DNA from: Paludibacteraceae bacterium
GTDB taxonomy: Bacteria; Bacteroidota; Bacteroidia; Bacteroidales; Paludibacteraceae
Assembly (NCBI GenBank): GCA_016302585.1
Contig: JAEDNI010000002.1
Coordinates: forward strand, 1 to 64,000
Length of the DNA stretch: 64,000 nucleotides
Reading direction: 5' to 3'
Position numbers and translations under genes: made by a program. This document shows positions 1-8,586 of this stretch, piece after piece (positions within the stretch are counted from its first letter, which is position 1; the number at the start of each line of letters is the position of its first letter). The notes beneath the pieces were generated by a model. It was not told the DNA's origin. It did not search any database and saw only the letters and a program-made list of their open reading frames with translations.

Positions 1-49
1 TATGTAGCAAAAAGGAACCCCGCAAGGTTCCTTTAGTAGTGCTACCCGG
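1..49. repeat. Hairpin direct repeat, copy 1
   Basis: This 49-bp element recurs at 135-183 with two mismatches (positions 20 and 49). It folds into a two-part hairpin: an outer stem GTAGCA/TGCTAC (4-9 with 40-45) and an inner perfect stem AAAGGAACC/GGTTCCTTT (11-19 with 26-34) around a CCGCAA loop. It lies outside the integrase at the left edge, so it may be host DNA at the prophage junction, a terminator pair, or part of an attachment region. The first copy may extend beyond the window. Confidence 0.6.
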
Positions 50-134
50 ACTCGAGAATTCCGAGGGATAAGAAAATTCCAAAGGAATAATCGACAGAGC
101 GTAGCGGCGGAGAACCCCCGGTTACGAGTCCGTA

Positions 135-183
135 TATGTAGCAAAAAGGAACCTCGCAAGGTTCCTTTAGTAGTGCTACCCGA
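135..183. repeat. Hairpin direct repeat, copy 2
   Basis: Second copy of the 1-49 element, 134 bp downstream, with the same two nested stems (138-143 with 174-179, and 145-153 with 160-168). The 85 bp between the copies hold no convincing gene. The rest of 1-310 holds no gene either; an attL core would be expected here, but it cannot be defined without the right end of the element. Confidence 0.6.
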
Positions 184-259
184 ACTACGTTCGATAGGCT
201 TAAATAGCGCATTGCTTGTTATTTCAAGATTTAATACGTGCTTGGTACTTTTGTGACAA

Positions 260-276
260 TGTTTGATAATCAAACA
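260..276. promoter_or_regulatory. 7-3-7 palindrome, operator-like
   Basis: TGTTTGATAATCAAACA has perfect 7-bp arms around TAA. The same arms occur at the three late-type promoters (19961, 40450, 58676) and at 40550. Here it lies 35 bp past the integrase stop with no obvious -7 box, so it may be a stray operator or an arm-type site near attL. Confidence 0.5.
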
Positions 277-310
277 AAAGTTGTTAAACTTGCCATGTTT
301 AGTTCGTTTT

Positions 311-1597
311 TTAGTTCGTAGTTCGCGAACTATACGTGTTGAATTTGTTCATCTCTTGCGACTTAAGTTTATCGACAATCGCCACATACGGTTTCATGGC
401 TTTGTAGTCTTCGTGCCCGGTCCACTTCATCACAACCTCTGCTGGGATTCCGAGGAAAAGCGCATTGACAATGAAAGTTCTTCGGCCGCAGTGCGTGGTT
501 ATGAGTTTCCACTTTTCGTGTACCTCCTCGACACGTTTGTTGCCGCTATAGTATGTGGTTTTGATCTTCGTTCTCAATCCGGCTTTCTTTGCGACCTCTT
601 TGAGATACCTATTCATAACAGCGTTCGCGTACACGGGTAGCGCGTGGTCGCCAAGACGCTCGTCGTACGCGTACTTATTGAGTAGAGCGCGACTATAGTC
701 ATTGAGGTCGATGCGCAGCACCTCGTCTGTTTTTGCTGTCACTATCTCGATATAGTTATCTTTGACATCGCACCGCTGCAGGTTTACTACATCCGAATAA
801 CGCAAGGATGTGAAGCAACAGAAGCAGAATGTGTCCCGGGTGCGTTCAAGGTTTGCGTCCTCAATCTTCATGTTGTACATGTGGATCAGTTCGTCCCATG
901 TCAGGTAGATAACTGTGCGATAGTCATACGCACCCTTAAAGCGCGCTTTGAAGGTCTTGTGTGCATCTCCGTGGTAAATTCCCTCTCCATCCATCCAACG
1001 CATGACCTCAAGCAGATTCTTGAATATCTTGCGTATGTACGTATTCTTGTAGCCTTTGTCGGTCAGGAACTCAAGGAACTTGGCAAGTTTGTCATTAGTC
1101 AGTTCGTCCACACGCAGTCTGCTGTCAAACTCGGCCAGCGTGTTCTTCGTGCCATTGATGCTCTTGTGTGTATTTGGCGACCAGTTGCTAATTGTTTGCA
1201 CTTTGTCGATGAATAACTGCATAGCGTCCGAAAAGAGCATCGACTCTTCCGGTTTGTCCTGCGGTATCTTCTTTCGTAGAACATTGAATGCGTGCTTGAA
1301 CTGCTCCACAGTAGGCACGATGTCCTCTCGGTCGAAATCGTCAAACGCCTGCTTTGCGTATGTTTCGTATTCCGCCAAACGCCGGTTGATGATATTTGCC
1401 GGAATCAGTCTGGATGTGTGCGTAGTATTGGCATTGCACCTCTGTGCGTCCTGCGACCATTTCGTGGAATCGATCGTTAGTTTGGGCGAGAATGTAGCAA
1501 TGCACCTGCTGCCGTTCCACTTGACGCGGAACTGCAACGGAGCGTTATGCTCGTCCTTTGTCCTATCGACAGTCCACAGCAATCGGTATGGTATCAT
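311..1597 (-). CDS. int: Tyrosine recombinase (phage integrase)
   Basis: This 428-residue site-specific recombinase should integrate and excise the prophage. The N-terminus (about 1-60) resembles the arm-type DNA-binding domain of Bacteroidetes integrases, followed by a SAM-like core-binding region (about 115-220). The catalytic set is visible: Arg266 in SLRYSDV, a Lys near 289, His369-x-x-Arg372 in THCGRR, His395 in TGHED and the nucleophile Tyr404 in KPYVAI. It is the last gene of a leftward operon whose members overlap by 4 bp (start at 1597, upstream stop at 1594-1596), so it should be co-expressed with the two regulators. No truncation is seen. Confidence 0.95.
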   Translation of the reverse strand: MIPYRLLWTVDRTKDEHNAPLQFRVKWNGSRCIATFSPKLTIDSTKWSQDAQRCNANTTHTSRLIPANIINRRLAEYETYAKQAFDDFDREDIVPTVEQFKHAFNVLRKKIPQDKPEESMLFSDAMQLFIDKVQTISNWSPNTHKSINGTKNTLAEFDSRLRVDELTNDKLAKFLEFLTDKGYKNTYIRKIFKNLLEVMRWMDGEGIYHGDAHKTFKARFKGAYDYRTVIYLTWDELIHMYNMKIEDANLERTRDTFCFCCFTSLRYSDVVNLQRCDVKDNYIEIVTAKTDEVLRIDLNDYSRALLNKYAYDERLGDHALPVYANAVMNRYLKEVAKKAGLRTKIKTTYYSGNKRVEEVHEKWKLITTHCGRRTFIVNALFLGIPAEVVMKWTGHEDYKAMKPYVAIVDKLKSQEMNKFNTYSSRTTN

Positions 1598-1932
1598 TCT
1601 CTCTTCCCTTTCGATTTGAGAAGCTTCTCGATTTCGTAGAAATCTCCCTCGCCGTAGAAAATCCAGTCAAGAGACACATTGTAGTCTCTGCATAGATACA
1701 ATATGTACTCAGGTTTCAGTAATGCTTTGTCCGGATTTTTCTTTATGGTGTACAGGTTCCATCGGTTGATGTTGTGCTTATCGGTAAACACCTTGAGTCC
1801 GTGGATTTTCCCCTGCATCTTCAATATATCAATAGCAGAGAAGAAACGCTTAGTTATCTCTATGCCCTCATTAGAGACGAATGGTCTTGTGGCTTTCTGG
1901 CCGCTTGTCATATTGTCTTCCTTCGGTATCAT
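1594..1932 (-). CDS. Small HTH-type phage regulator
   Basis: This 112-residue protein resembles the short XRE-like regulators of Bacteroidales phages: it has an N-terminal helical segment, and the C-terminal half reads LKPEYILYLCRDYNVSLDWI followed by GEGDF, the usual end of such domains. An internal Met at 1911 is an alternative start. It overlaps the upstream repressor and the downstream integrase by 4 bp each, so the three genes form one translationally coupled leftward operon. The probable role is DNA-binding control of lysogeny or integration; the exact operator is unknown. Confidence 0.7.
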   Translation of the reverse strand: MIPKEDNMTSGQKATRPFVSNEGIEITKRFFSAIDILKMQGKIHGLKVFTDKHNINRWNLYTIKKNPDKALLKPEYILYLCRDYNVSLDWIFYGEGDFYEIEKLLKSKGKRE

Positions 1933-2339
1933 TGTTTATTAGATGTTAGGTGCTTATCAATAATACCAATCAGGTCGCTGATTTGCTTTGAGTATGTTTC
2001 ACGCTGCGCGGATATCTCGGCCGTGAGAGTCAAGACGATCTGCTTTATATCGGCAATGCTTTTTGCATCATCATGAATAGCGTCCGTTGGGGATTTCTCA
2101 TTCTCTACATGTACTGCAGGAGTAACGTGCGCATCGCCATCTCCTGTCAGCAGCCAAGATTTGCTGTACTGCTCATAGACCTTTACGATTTTGTCCGCAA
2201 GATCGTTGGAGATGTACTTGATTTTTCCAGACATAATGTCATAGAGATTGGTCGAAGAAATACCAATCTTCTTGGAAAGTTTGTTGGCATTCGTGTTTTG
2301 CTCGAAAATGATGAGCTCGATCACTTCTTTAGGCGTCAT
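1929..2339 (-). CDS. XRE-family repressor-like regulator
   Basis: This 136-residue protein has an N-terminal helix-turn-helix (about 5-60; NKLSKKIGISSTNLYDIMSG is the recognition region) and a C-terminal coiled coil or oligomerisation tail (about 90-130). As first gene of the leftward operon, divergent from the early promoter at 2450, it is in the position of a CI-type repressor of the early genes. No LexA-like peptidase domain is visible, so control by RecA-stimulated self-cleavage is unlikely. Confidence 0.75.
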   Translation of the reverse strand: MTPKEVIELIIFEQNTNANKLSKKIGISSTNLYDIMSGKIKYISNDLADKIVKVYEQYSKSWLLTGDGDAHVTPAVHVENEKSPTDAIHDDAKSIADIKQIVLTLTAEISAQRETYSKQISDLIGIIDKHLTSNKQ

Positions 2340-2391
2340 AGTTTATCAGTTTTTAATGGATTATTCAGTTGTATCATAGATTGTTAAATTG

Positions 2392-2399
2392 CAAAAATA
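2392..2399 (-). promoter_or_regulatory. Candidate leftward -7 element
   Basis: On the minus strand these bases read TATTTTTG, a match to the Bacteroidota -7 consensus TAnnTTTG, about 50 bp upstream of the repressor start. No clear TTTG lies at the -33 position (only T-rich sequence), so this is a weak candidate for the lysogeny promoter. Confidence 0.35.
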
Positions 2400-2449
2400 T
2401 ACGAATTTAGTTGAAAAATAGATTTTTTTAAGTTTTTTCCTTGAAAAAA

Positions 2450-2481
2450 TTTGGTCATATCAAAAAATTTTTGTAATTTTG
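2450..2481 (+). promoter_or_regulatory. Early rightward promoter
   Basis: TTTG at 2450-2453, a 20-nt spacer and TAATTTTG at 2474-2481 match the Bacteroidota promoter consensus perfectly. The block AAATTTGGTCATATC is also found in the five R modules further right, suggesting a shared regulator or a strong core promoter. The intergenic region 2340-2574 is AT-rich and holds both divergent promoters. Confidence 0.8.
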
Positions 2482-2574
2482 CACCACAATTACAATTACT
2501 ACTACAACAAATTTAGTGCAAAGGTAGTAAAAATTTGTCTAATAAGCAAACAAAAATCGAAAAAAAATTGAAAA

Positions 2575-2805
2575 ATGAGTAGAACTACCCAGAATTTCGC
2601 AGAATGGATTAAATCCAGTGGGAGGACAAAATTAAGTTTGTTCCGAGAATTTCGTAAACGTGGAGGCGTGATTTCTCTGACGAGATTCCAGCAATGGACG
2701 ATGCTGGACGCAGATACAAAGGACGAAAGATGCATCTCCATTCTATCGGAAATGACAGGACTACCAAAAGAGCAACTGTTTGAACGCCACGACTATGAGA
2801 GTTGA
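2575..2805 (+). CDS. Small Cro-like regulator (putative)
   Basis: This 76-residue protein is the first gene after the early promoter. Its layout suits a compact helix-turn-helix protein (helices around LFREFRKRG and RFQQWTML, then ILSEMTGLPKEQLFE, a typical XRE tail). Its position opposite the repressor is that of a Cro-type switch protein. It shares 11 bp with the next gene. The assignment comes from position and a weak motif only. Confidence 0.5.
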   Translation: MSRTTQNFAEWIKSSGRTKLSLFREFRKRGGVISLTRFQQWTMLDADTKDERCISILSEMTGLPKEQLFERHDYES

Positions 2806-3343
2806 GTTTTTTACATTCAATGACGAGGTTTGGTGCCGGTCGGAAAACGGCACTTCGAAGCTTCAAGCAAGTTCCGAGATTGTTCGCGTAATTTACGAGA
2901 AAGTGTCCGAGTTCTATCCAGATGCGTTCAAGGCTCTGAATAAGGAGTATGCGAACTTAATGGATGAGAAATACAAGCGCTTCCGCATCGTGAACCGTTT
3001 TCTAAAATGCAACTTTGGCATCATTGACCAGACGCTTGATCTGAATGACCAAGGCAAGTTCCGGTTTGAGTGTGTGCAATGCCCGCTGCGAGGAGAGTGC
3101 AAGTACGAGAATGTGATCTGCAATCCGAAGTTTGATTCACAGATATCGGATGCAGAGTTGCGCGTGCTCCGATTGCTATATCATGGCAAGTCACGCGAGG
3201 ACATAGCAGACGCTTTGCGTCTCTCTCCGAAAACGGTGAATAATCATATATGGAACGCATACACACGTATTGGTGTGCATACGTTAGGAGAGTTTATAGA
3301 ATACGCTAACTCGCATAATCTATTCAACGATGAAAGAATGTGA
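2795..3343 (+). CDS. LuxR-type HTH protein with Cys cluster
   Basis: About 182 residues from the ATG at 2795, preferred over an ATG 15 bp upstream because it places the start just inside the preceding gene. The C-terminus is a clear GerE/LuxR helix-turn-helix (SDAELRVLRLLYHGKSREDIADAL, then SPKTVNNHIWNAY). The middle holds a CxxC...C...C cluster (CVQCPLRGECKYENVIC) that could bind metal. It is probably a transcription activator of phage genes, and a candidate for the unidentified factor acting on the R modules or the late palindromes. Confidence 0.65.
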   Translation: MRVEFFTFNDEVWCRSENGTSKLQASSEIVRVIYEKVSEFYPDAFKALNKEYANLMDEKYKRFRIVNRFLKCNFGIIDQTLDLNDQGKFRFECVQCPLRGECKYENVICNPKFDSQISDAELRVLRLLYHGKSREDIADALRLSPKTVNNHIWNAYTRIGVHTLGEFIEYANSHNLFNDERM

Positions 3344-3638
3344 TTTGAATGTGCGTCTGATAGACGTGACAGTAGGCGAAGCCTTTGAGATGCTGAAACC
3401 CCTCTTTGAACCCATGCTGAAAGAGGCTGTTGAAAAAGCAGTGCTTGCAGCAACAGAGGAAAAAGAGGTGTACGGCATACCGGGCATCCAGAAACTGATG
3501 GGGAACTGCTGCAAGTCAAAGGCACAGCAAGTAAAGAACTCAGGCGTGCTCGATCCTGCAATCACGCAGAATGGACGCAAGATAACCGTCAATGTGCCAC
3601 TCGCGAAAAAGTTGCTAAAAGCAGCGTCATTGATATAA
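3330..3638 (+). CDS. DUF3853-family DNA-binding protein
   Basis: This 102-residue protein is of the DUF3853 type common in Bacteroides mobile elements: a variable N-terminus, then YGIPGIQKLMG and, near the C-terminus, SGVLDPAITQNGRKITVN, an excisionase-like winged-helix pattern. It overlaps the previous gene by 14 bp and ends the first early operon. The likely role is a directionality factor or regulator; excisionase activity is inferred only from family context. Confidence 0.6.
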   Translation: MKECDLNVRLIDVTVGEAFEMLKPLFEPMLKEAVEKAVLAATEEKEVYGIPGIQKLMGNCCKSKAQQVKNSGVLDPAITQNGRKITVNVPLAKKLLKAASLI

Positions 3639-3650
3639 AAAAAGTAAAAT

Positions 3651-3778
3651 GGCAAGGACGCTTTGCAATTAGCACATTTTCAGCATTTTATGCCGAAAAA
3701 ATTTGGTCATATCGCAAATTTTTTGTAACTTTACATACAATTTAGGAAACCAATATGAACCATTAAAAACTGAGTTTT
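3651..3778 (+). promoter_or_regulatory. R1 early promoter module
   Basis: First of five ~120-bp modules. It starts GGCAAGGACGCTTTGC, has a GCAT/ATGC mini-hairpin, then TTTG (3702-3705), a 20-nt spacer and TAACTTTA (3726-3733). The leader ends CATTAAAAACTGAG just before the start codon. The whole module lies directly upstream of an operon, as at R2-R5. Confidence 0.8.
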
Positions 3779-3997
3779 ATGACGCAAGAATTAGACGAAA
3801 AGACACGGGTAGCAATGCTTAAAATGATTGCATCCGGCATCCTGTTTATCGCAGGTTCGATTATGTTTGTAAGCGACATCGATGTTGCGCTGAACACCAT
3901 CGGGTTTTTGGCTTACATCAGCTCGGTAGGATTATTCTTAGCAACCGAGGGTAAGCGTAGAGCATTAAAGAATTACCGTAAATTTATTAAGCAATGA
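3779..3997 (+). CDS. Small two-helix membrane protein
   Basis: This 72-residue protein has two hydrophobic segments (about 12-32 and 38-56) separated by a short acidic turn, and a basic C-terminus, so it should sit in the inner membrane with both ends in the cytoplasm. It is the first gene after R1 and overlaps the Rad50-like gene by 4 bp. The family is not recognised. Confidence 0.65.
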   Translation: MTQELDEKTRVAMLKMIASGILFIAGSIMFVSDIDVALNTIGFLAYISSVGLFLATEGKRRALKNYRKFIKQ

Positions 3998-5958
3998 AAG
4001 AAGTTGTACTGGTAGCCATGAAAGTGGCTAACTTCAAGGGCATTAAGAACCTTGATGCTTCGTTCGGCTCTATTACGAAAGTAAGTGGCGCGAACGGCAC
4101 CGGCAAGACATCGCTTTACGATGCGTACATGTGGTGTCTGTTTGGCAAGGGTGCGGACGGAAGTCAGATCGACGTGCAACCGTTGGATGCAGCCGGTCAT
4201 GTGATTCATCGAGTGGAAACATCGGTGGAGATTATTCTGAGTGTAGATGGCGAGGAGGTTATCTTCAAGCGCTGTCTAAATGAGAATTGGGTTAAGCCGC
4301 GCGGTCAGCAAGAAGAAGTGCTGAAAGGCCGCACGACTGAATTTTGGTGGAACGGCTCTCCAATCCCGATGAGCGACTCAAGTAAGATTGATGCAATCTG
4401 CAAGAGCGAGGATTGGTTGATGTTATCTACCATCACGGCATTCATGCGAATGAAGACAGAAGACCGCCGGGCAAAGTTGCAGTCTATCGCTAAAATCCAG
4501 ACGGACGAGGAGATAGCTGCAGGATATCCTCATGTACTGACTGCGCTGCATAGCGGTAAGACGGTAGGCGAGTACCAGAGGCAGGTCAAGGCTGAATTGG
4601 AGCGTGTGAAAGACAAAGCCAAGGAAATTCCGACCCGTTTGGACCAGTTGGATAAGACAAAGGTTGATTACGATTTCGACGCTCTGGAGAAAGAAGAAGT
4701 AGAGTTGAAAGAGAAAATAGATGATCTGAATGCTTCTCTGGCCGCTACTGTTACTCAATTGGATGTGGACCGCGCAGCCAAGTTCCGCAGCGAACTGGCA
4801 TCCGTTGGGCAACAGCTATTGGAAATAGAAAACGAGATTGACCGGGCACGCCAGAAACGTATCGGTGAGTTTGAAGAAAAGATATCCAAGAGCAACGCTG
4901 CAATCGCAGGCTATAGCAAATCTATTGCTGAAATAGATGAACGTATCGGACGAAACGAGAAACTGCTGAACGAGAAAAAGGCAGAGTTCAATCAAAAGCA
5001 AGCAGAGTGGATGAAAGAGAACCAGACGCAGTATGTAGATACCGTAGAGGCTGTTTGTCCTACCTGCAATCGTCCGTTACCGGAAGAAGAAGTTGCCGAT
5101 GCAAGGGAGCGTGCTATTCAGGCATTCAACGCTCGTCACAACAAACTGCTCGACGATCTGTACGCGGACGCAGAGCGTATCAATGGCGATATCAAAATGC
5201 TGGAGCAATCTATCCAACAGGACCGTCAGGAACGCAGCCGAATCGACCTGCTGCTCAAGAATGAGAAAGGAATCTTGGAAGCGGCGGAGACGGGAAAGAA
5301 GAATGTCCCGGAACGATCGTTGGCTCTCGCTGCAAAGGAGGAGTATCAAAAACTGCTCACAAAGAAAGGAGAAATCGAGCGCGATATCCGATTGGCATTG
5401 GCTCCAACGGCTACCGATACCGAACGCGAAGAGAAACGCAAGAACCTCGTTGCCCAACGCGACGAATACCAAGCACGCCAAAAGGATGTACATATGAAAC
5501 TCGGTCAGCGCGAGACTAACAAGAATATCGACAAACAGAAAGCGGCTCTTGAGGAGGAAAAGAAAGCCCTATCCCAAAAGACAGCCGAATTGGAAATGGT
5601 ACAGGATGAGATATGGGATTTCAAGAAGCGTAAGATTACGATTGTCGAGGAAGCCGTATCTTCATTCTTCAAGATAGTCCGTTGGCGCATGTTTGAACAG
5701 AACCTCACGAATGATGGGGAAAAGGAACTGTGCGAAGCCATCATCGACGGCAAACCATACGGGACGCAGAACCTTGCAATGCAGATGAATGCAGGCATTG
5801 ACATCATCAATGGTATCTCGTCTGCGCTCGGTGTACGCCTGCCTCTCTTTATTGACCAGAAAGAGAGTGTAACCGACCTAATCGAAACAGAAACCCAGTT
5901 GATTACTCTTGAGGTAACGGCTGGTAGTAAACTGAATATATCAATCATTAAAAACTAA
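3994..5958 (+). CDS. Rad50/SbcC-like ATPase
   Basis: This 654-residue SMC-type ATPase has Walker A GANGTGKTS at about 32-40, long coiled-coil arms (about 180-340 and 380-560) and a zinc hook CPTC at 355-358 between them, as in Rad50/SbcC. The C-terminal lobe contains LPLFIDQKES, a plausible Walker B region. SbcD-type nuclease is absent next door; instead RecT-like, MBL-fold and DnaQ-like genes follow. It is probably a DNA-end processing or tethering ATPase of the phage recombination system. It shares 4 bp with the gene before it. Confidence 0.8.
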   Translation: MKEVVLVAMKVANFKGIKNLDASFGSITKVSGANGTGKTSLYDAYMWCLFGKGADGSQIDVQPLDAAGHVIHRVETSVEIILSVDGEEVIFKRCLNENWVKPRGQQEEVLKGRTTEFWWNGSPIPMSDSSKIDAICKSEDWLMLSTITAFMRMKTEDRRAKLQSIAKIQTDEEIAAGYPHVLTALHSGKTVGEYQRQVKAELERVKDKAKEIPTRLDQLDKTKVDYDFDALEKEEVELKEKIDDLNASLAATVTQLDVDRAAKFRSELASVGQQLLEIENEIDRARQKRIGEFEEKISKSNAAIAGYSKSIAEIDERIGRNEKLLNEKKAEFNQKQAEWMKENQTQYVDTVEAVCPTCNRPLPEEEVADARERAIQAFNARHNKLLDDLYADAERINGDIKMLEQSIQQDRQERSRIDLLLKNEKGILEAAETGKKNVPERSLALAAKEEYQKLLTKKGEIERDIRLALAPTATDTEREEKRKNLVAQRDEYQARQKDVHMKLGQRETNKNIDKQKAALEEEKKALSQKTAELEMVQDEIWDFKKRKITIVEEAVSSFFKIVRWRMFEQNLTNDGEKELCEAIIDGKPYGTQNLAMQMNAGIDIINGISSALGVRLPLFIDQKESVTDLIETETQLITLEVTAGSKLNISIIKN

Positions 5959-5963
5959 GTGTT

Positions 5964-6800
5964 ATGGCAGAAGAAAAAGCTTTAGCCTTGCAGTCTTTGG
6001 TTAGCCAAGAACAGCAAGATCAGTTTGCCCTCATTTGCAAGGAGGCAGGGGCACTCCAGTTGGCAAGTAATTGCAATGCCGCTTTTACAGCTACGATCGT
6101 AGTATCTCAACTACGTGCGTTCCTGACGGACGAGATTATCGAGAAGGTCTTCCGTCCGCTGATGAACACGCGTATCGGTTTTATGACGGACCGCAGACCG
6201 ACCACGAAGAATCCTCATCCTACACCGTATTCGAATCAGGTAATCCGCGATGCTATCATCGACGGTCTGACGATTGGCCTGTTCCCGACAGGCAACCAGA
6301 TAAACATCATCTCCGAACGGATGTACCCGACGAAAGAGGGATTCACGGCACTCTTGAAGAAGATGGGTGTCAAGTACGTAGTCAGTATCGGTGCAGACAC
6401 GAACCGCGTACAAGGTTACGCGGAGATACCCTGCAAGGTGGACTATACGTACAACGGCGAAAAGAACAGTTTCACGCTGATGGCTACCGTCCGTAAGGAT
6501 GAGTACAGTTCGCCGGATCAGTTACGCGGGAAAGCGGAACGCAGGGCTAAGAAAGCCCTGTACGAGTACATCACCGGTTGCGATTTCGGCGATGCTGACG
6601 AAGACAGTTCGCGTCCGGTAGAGGAAGCGCACTATGAGGTCATCAAGGAAAATGCGAACGGTCAGAAGATGCCTGGTGCTGCTCCGGCTGCAGGTCAGCA
6701 GAATCCTCCGGCAGCTCCGCCTCAACCGAAACCGGCAGCGCAACCCACATCGCAGCCTGCAGGCGCACGTCCAACTCCGTCAATCTTTGCTAATCAATAA
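5964..6800 (+). CDS. RecT-like single-strand annealing protein
   Basis: This 278-residue protein has a RecT-type core: an N-terminal helical region, then GQINIIS-like and YPTKEGFTALLKKMGV segments, and a low-complexity Ala/Pro/Gln tail (about 225-278) that probably mediates protein contacts. Annealing proteins of this kind pair complementary single strands during phage recombination. The start is 6 bp after the Rad50-like stop, and the stop overlaps the next ATG by one base. The call rests on the core pattern plus context. Confidence 0.7.
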   Translation: MAEEKALALQSLVSQEQQDQFALICKEAGALQLASNCNAAFTATIVVSQLRAFLTDEIIEKVFRPLMNTRIGFMTDRRPTTKNPHPTPYSNQVIRDAIIDGLTIGLFPTGNQINIISERMYPTKEGFTALLKKMGVKYVVSIGADTNRVQGYAEIPCKVDYTYNGEKNSFTLMATVRKDEYSSPDQLRGKAERRAKKALYEYITGCDFGDADEDSSRPVEEAHYEVIKENANGQKMPGAAPAAGQQNPPAAPPQPKPAAQPTSQPAGARPTPSIFANQ

Positions 6801-7546
6801 TGAGACTGACGGTATTAGGAAGCTCAAGTGCCGCAAACGGATATGTTTTGCAGAACGACACGGAGGCACTCGTATTAGAGTGCGGGTGCCCCGTGAACGA
6901 CTGCATCCGTGCGCTGGGATATAACACGCAGAAGGTTTCAGGTGTTCTCGTGACGCATGAACATGGCGACCATGCCAAGCATATCGGGAAATATCTGGAA
7001 CGCTTCGATGTATATTGCAGTCAAGGGACGGCATCTGCCATCCATACATCCACACCTATGTTGCGTCCAAAAGTACTACAGCCGTTCCAAGCGGTCAATA
7101 TAGGCGCTTTCACGGTCATCCCATTCCCTACAGAACATGACTGTGCGGAGCCGTTCGGGTACCAGATAGACCATCAGGAGATAGGACGCATGGTATTTGC
7201 AACGGACACGTATTTTGTCCGCTATACGTTCGACGGACTGACGAACCTAATGATTGAGTGCAATTATGATCAGCCTATCCTCGATGAGAATGTACGCAAT
7301 GGAGTTATTCCGGCTTTCCTGCGCCGCAGGACGATGAGGTCGCACATGTCTCTCCAGACTTGCATAGAGATGCTGAGAGCGAACGATTTGACGAATGTCA
7401 GCCAGATTGTGCTGGTGCATCTATCGGCGCAGAACAGCGATGCAGAGCGTTTCAGACGCGAGGTGTCGCTGGCGGTAGGCAAGCGTGTAGTTATCGCAAA
7501 GAAAGGGCTTGAGATACCGTTTAACAGAACACCATTTGAGTTATGA
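6800..7546 (+). CDS. Metallo-beta-lactamase-fold hydrolase
   Basis: This 248-residue protein carries the metal-binding THEHGDH motif (His53, His55, Asp57, His58) after an N-terminal GSSSAANGY strand-loop, plus later histidines (PTEHD, VHLS) expected for a dinuclear zinc site. The family includes the YycJ/WalJ group and nucleases. Set between annealing and exonuclease genes, it is probably the phage nuclease partner of the RecT-like protein, though the substrate is not proven by sequence. Confidence 0.75.
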   Translation: MRLTVLGSSSAANGYVLQNDTEALVLECGCPVNDCIRALGYNTQKVSGVLVTHEHGDHAKHIGKYLERFDVYCSQGTASAIHTSTPMLRPKVLQPFQAVNIGAFTVIPFPTEHDCAEPFGYQIDHQEIGRMVFATDTYFVRYTFDGLTNLMIECNYDQPILDENVRNGVIPAFLRRRTMRSHMSLQTCIEMLRANDLTNVSQIVLVHLSAQNSDAERFRREVSLAVGKRVVIAKKGLEIPFNRTPFEL

Positions 7547-8145
7547 AGAAGATCTTGTTTTTTGATACAGAGACTACCGGACTGCCAAAGAGTTGGGGAG
7601 CACCGGCGTCTGATACAGAGAACTGGCCGCGATTGGTTCAGTTGGGATGGATTCTCGCAGATACTGCAGGGAATATAATCCACCAAGGGAACATGATAAT
7701 CAAGCCGGATGGCTTTGAGATACCGGAGCAGGCTTCACGCGTGCACGGCATCACAACAGAGATAGCCATGCAGCAAGGCAAGCCGCTGCATTGCGCAACT
7801 ACCGCTTTCGCGATGGACTTGGCGCAGGCAGACGCTATTGTTGGTCATAATGTGACTTTTGATGTCAAGGTGGTTGGTGCAGAGTTATTCCGGCTGCTGC
7901 TTGATTTCGTGTTTGAACGTATGGACGGCATGCCTCGGATTGATACCATGCTATCGAGTACCGACTATTGCCAGATAAGAGGTGCTAACGGTCGCGTCAA
8001 GTGGCCCAAGCTGATTGAGTTATATCAATTCCTCTTCAATAAGCCTTTTGACAACGCGCACGATGCCATTGCGGATATCACCGCTACGATGGAGTGCTAT
8101 TATGAATTAGTTAACCGAGGCGTGTTAGCCTCATTAAATGAATGA
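7543..8145 (+). CDS. DnaQ-like DEDDh 3'-5' exonuclease
   Basis: This 200-residue exonuclease begins with the ExoI motif FFDTETTGLP (Asp8, Glu10), has a central HNVTFDVKV (ExoII Asp) and a C-terminal AHDAIADI (ExoIII His and Asp), the full DEDDh set. It overlaps the MBL-fold gene by 4 bp and belongs to the recombination operon. Family members trim 3' ends for proofreading or recombination. Confidence 0.85.
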   Translation: MKKILFFDTETTGLPKSWGAPASDTENWPRLVQLGWILADTAGNIIHQGNMIIKPDGFEIPEQASRVHGITTEIAMQQGKPLHCATTAFAMDLAQADAIVGHNVTFDVKVVGAELFRLLLDFVFERMDGMPRIDTMLSSTDYCQIRGANGRVKWPKLIELYQFLFNKPFDNAHDAIADITATMECYYELVNRGVLASLNE

Positions 8146-8149
8146 TTGT

Positions 8150-8584
8150 ATGAAAAAGACATTCTTAGTAAAGGTTTGCTACGAGAAGCAGACCGGAGAA
8201 GACAACCCGGGTCAAGTAACCGATACCTATCTGGTAGAGGCAGAGACTCCGTCCGCAGCCGAAACCGCCGTGGAAGAAGAAATCAAGCCGTTTGTGTTCG
8301 GCGAGTTGGAAGTGCTGTCTATCAGCAAGCGCAATTTCTGGGATCGCGTTCGTCGCGAGAATGGTGAGAACTTCTACGAAGCCAAGGTCGAGATGATTAC
8401 CATCGATGGCGACAAAGAGACACGCAAGGCCGTTTCCGTCCTCATCCAAGACAATACGTTGGAGGATGCGGTGCGTGAACTGCATGAGTTCATGAAATCG
8501 AACGACTGCGAGATTACGCTGGTTAAGAAGTCGGCTATCATCGACATTATCGAGGAAGAAACGAATAACGAAAATGCCGAGTGA
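8150..8584 (+). CDS. DUF4494-family protein
   Basis: 144 residues from the ATG at 8150; an ATG at 8138 overlapping the previous stop is also possible. The pattern TFLVKVCYEKQTGED...VTDTYLVEAETPSAAE...EEEIKPF matches the DUF4494 proteins common in Bacteroidales phages. Function is unknown. It is a small beta-rich protein at the end of the recombination operon. Confidence 0.65.
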   Translation: MKKTFLVKVCYEKQTGEDNPGQVTDTYLVEAETPSAAETAVEEEIKPFVFGELEVLSISKRNFWDRVRRENGENFYEAKVEMITIDGDKETRKAVSVLIQDNTLEDAVRELHEFMKSNDCEITLVKKSAIIDIIEEETNNENAE

Positions 8585-8586
8585 TT

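Noticed and set aside
1..310. tRNA gene fragment as attachment site
   Set aside because: Some words (GGTTACGAGTCC) resemble a T arm, but no matching D, anticodon or acceptor arms could be folded.
3651..3778. R modules as insertion sequences or MITEs
   Set aside because: No terminal inverted repeats or target duplications; each copy has a promoter at a fixed distance from a gene start, so they are regulatory.
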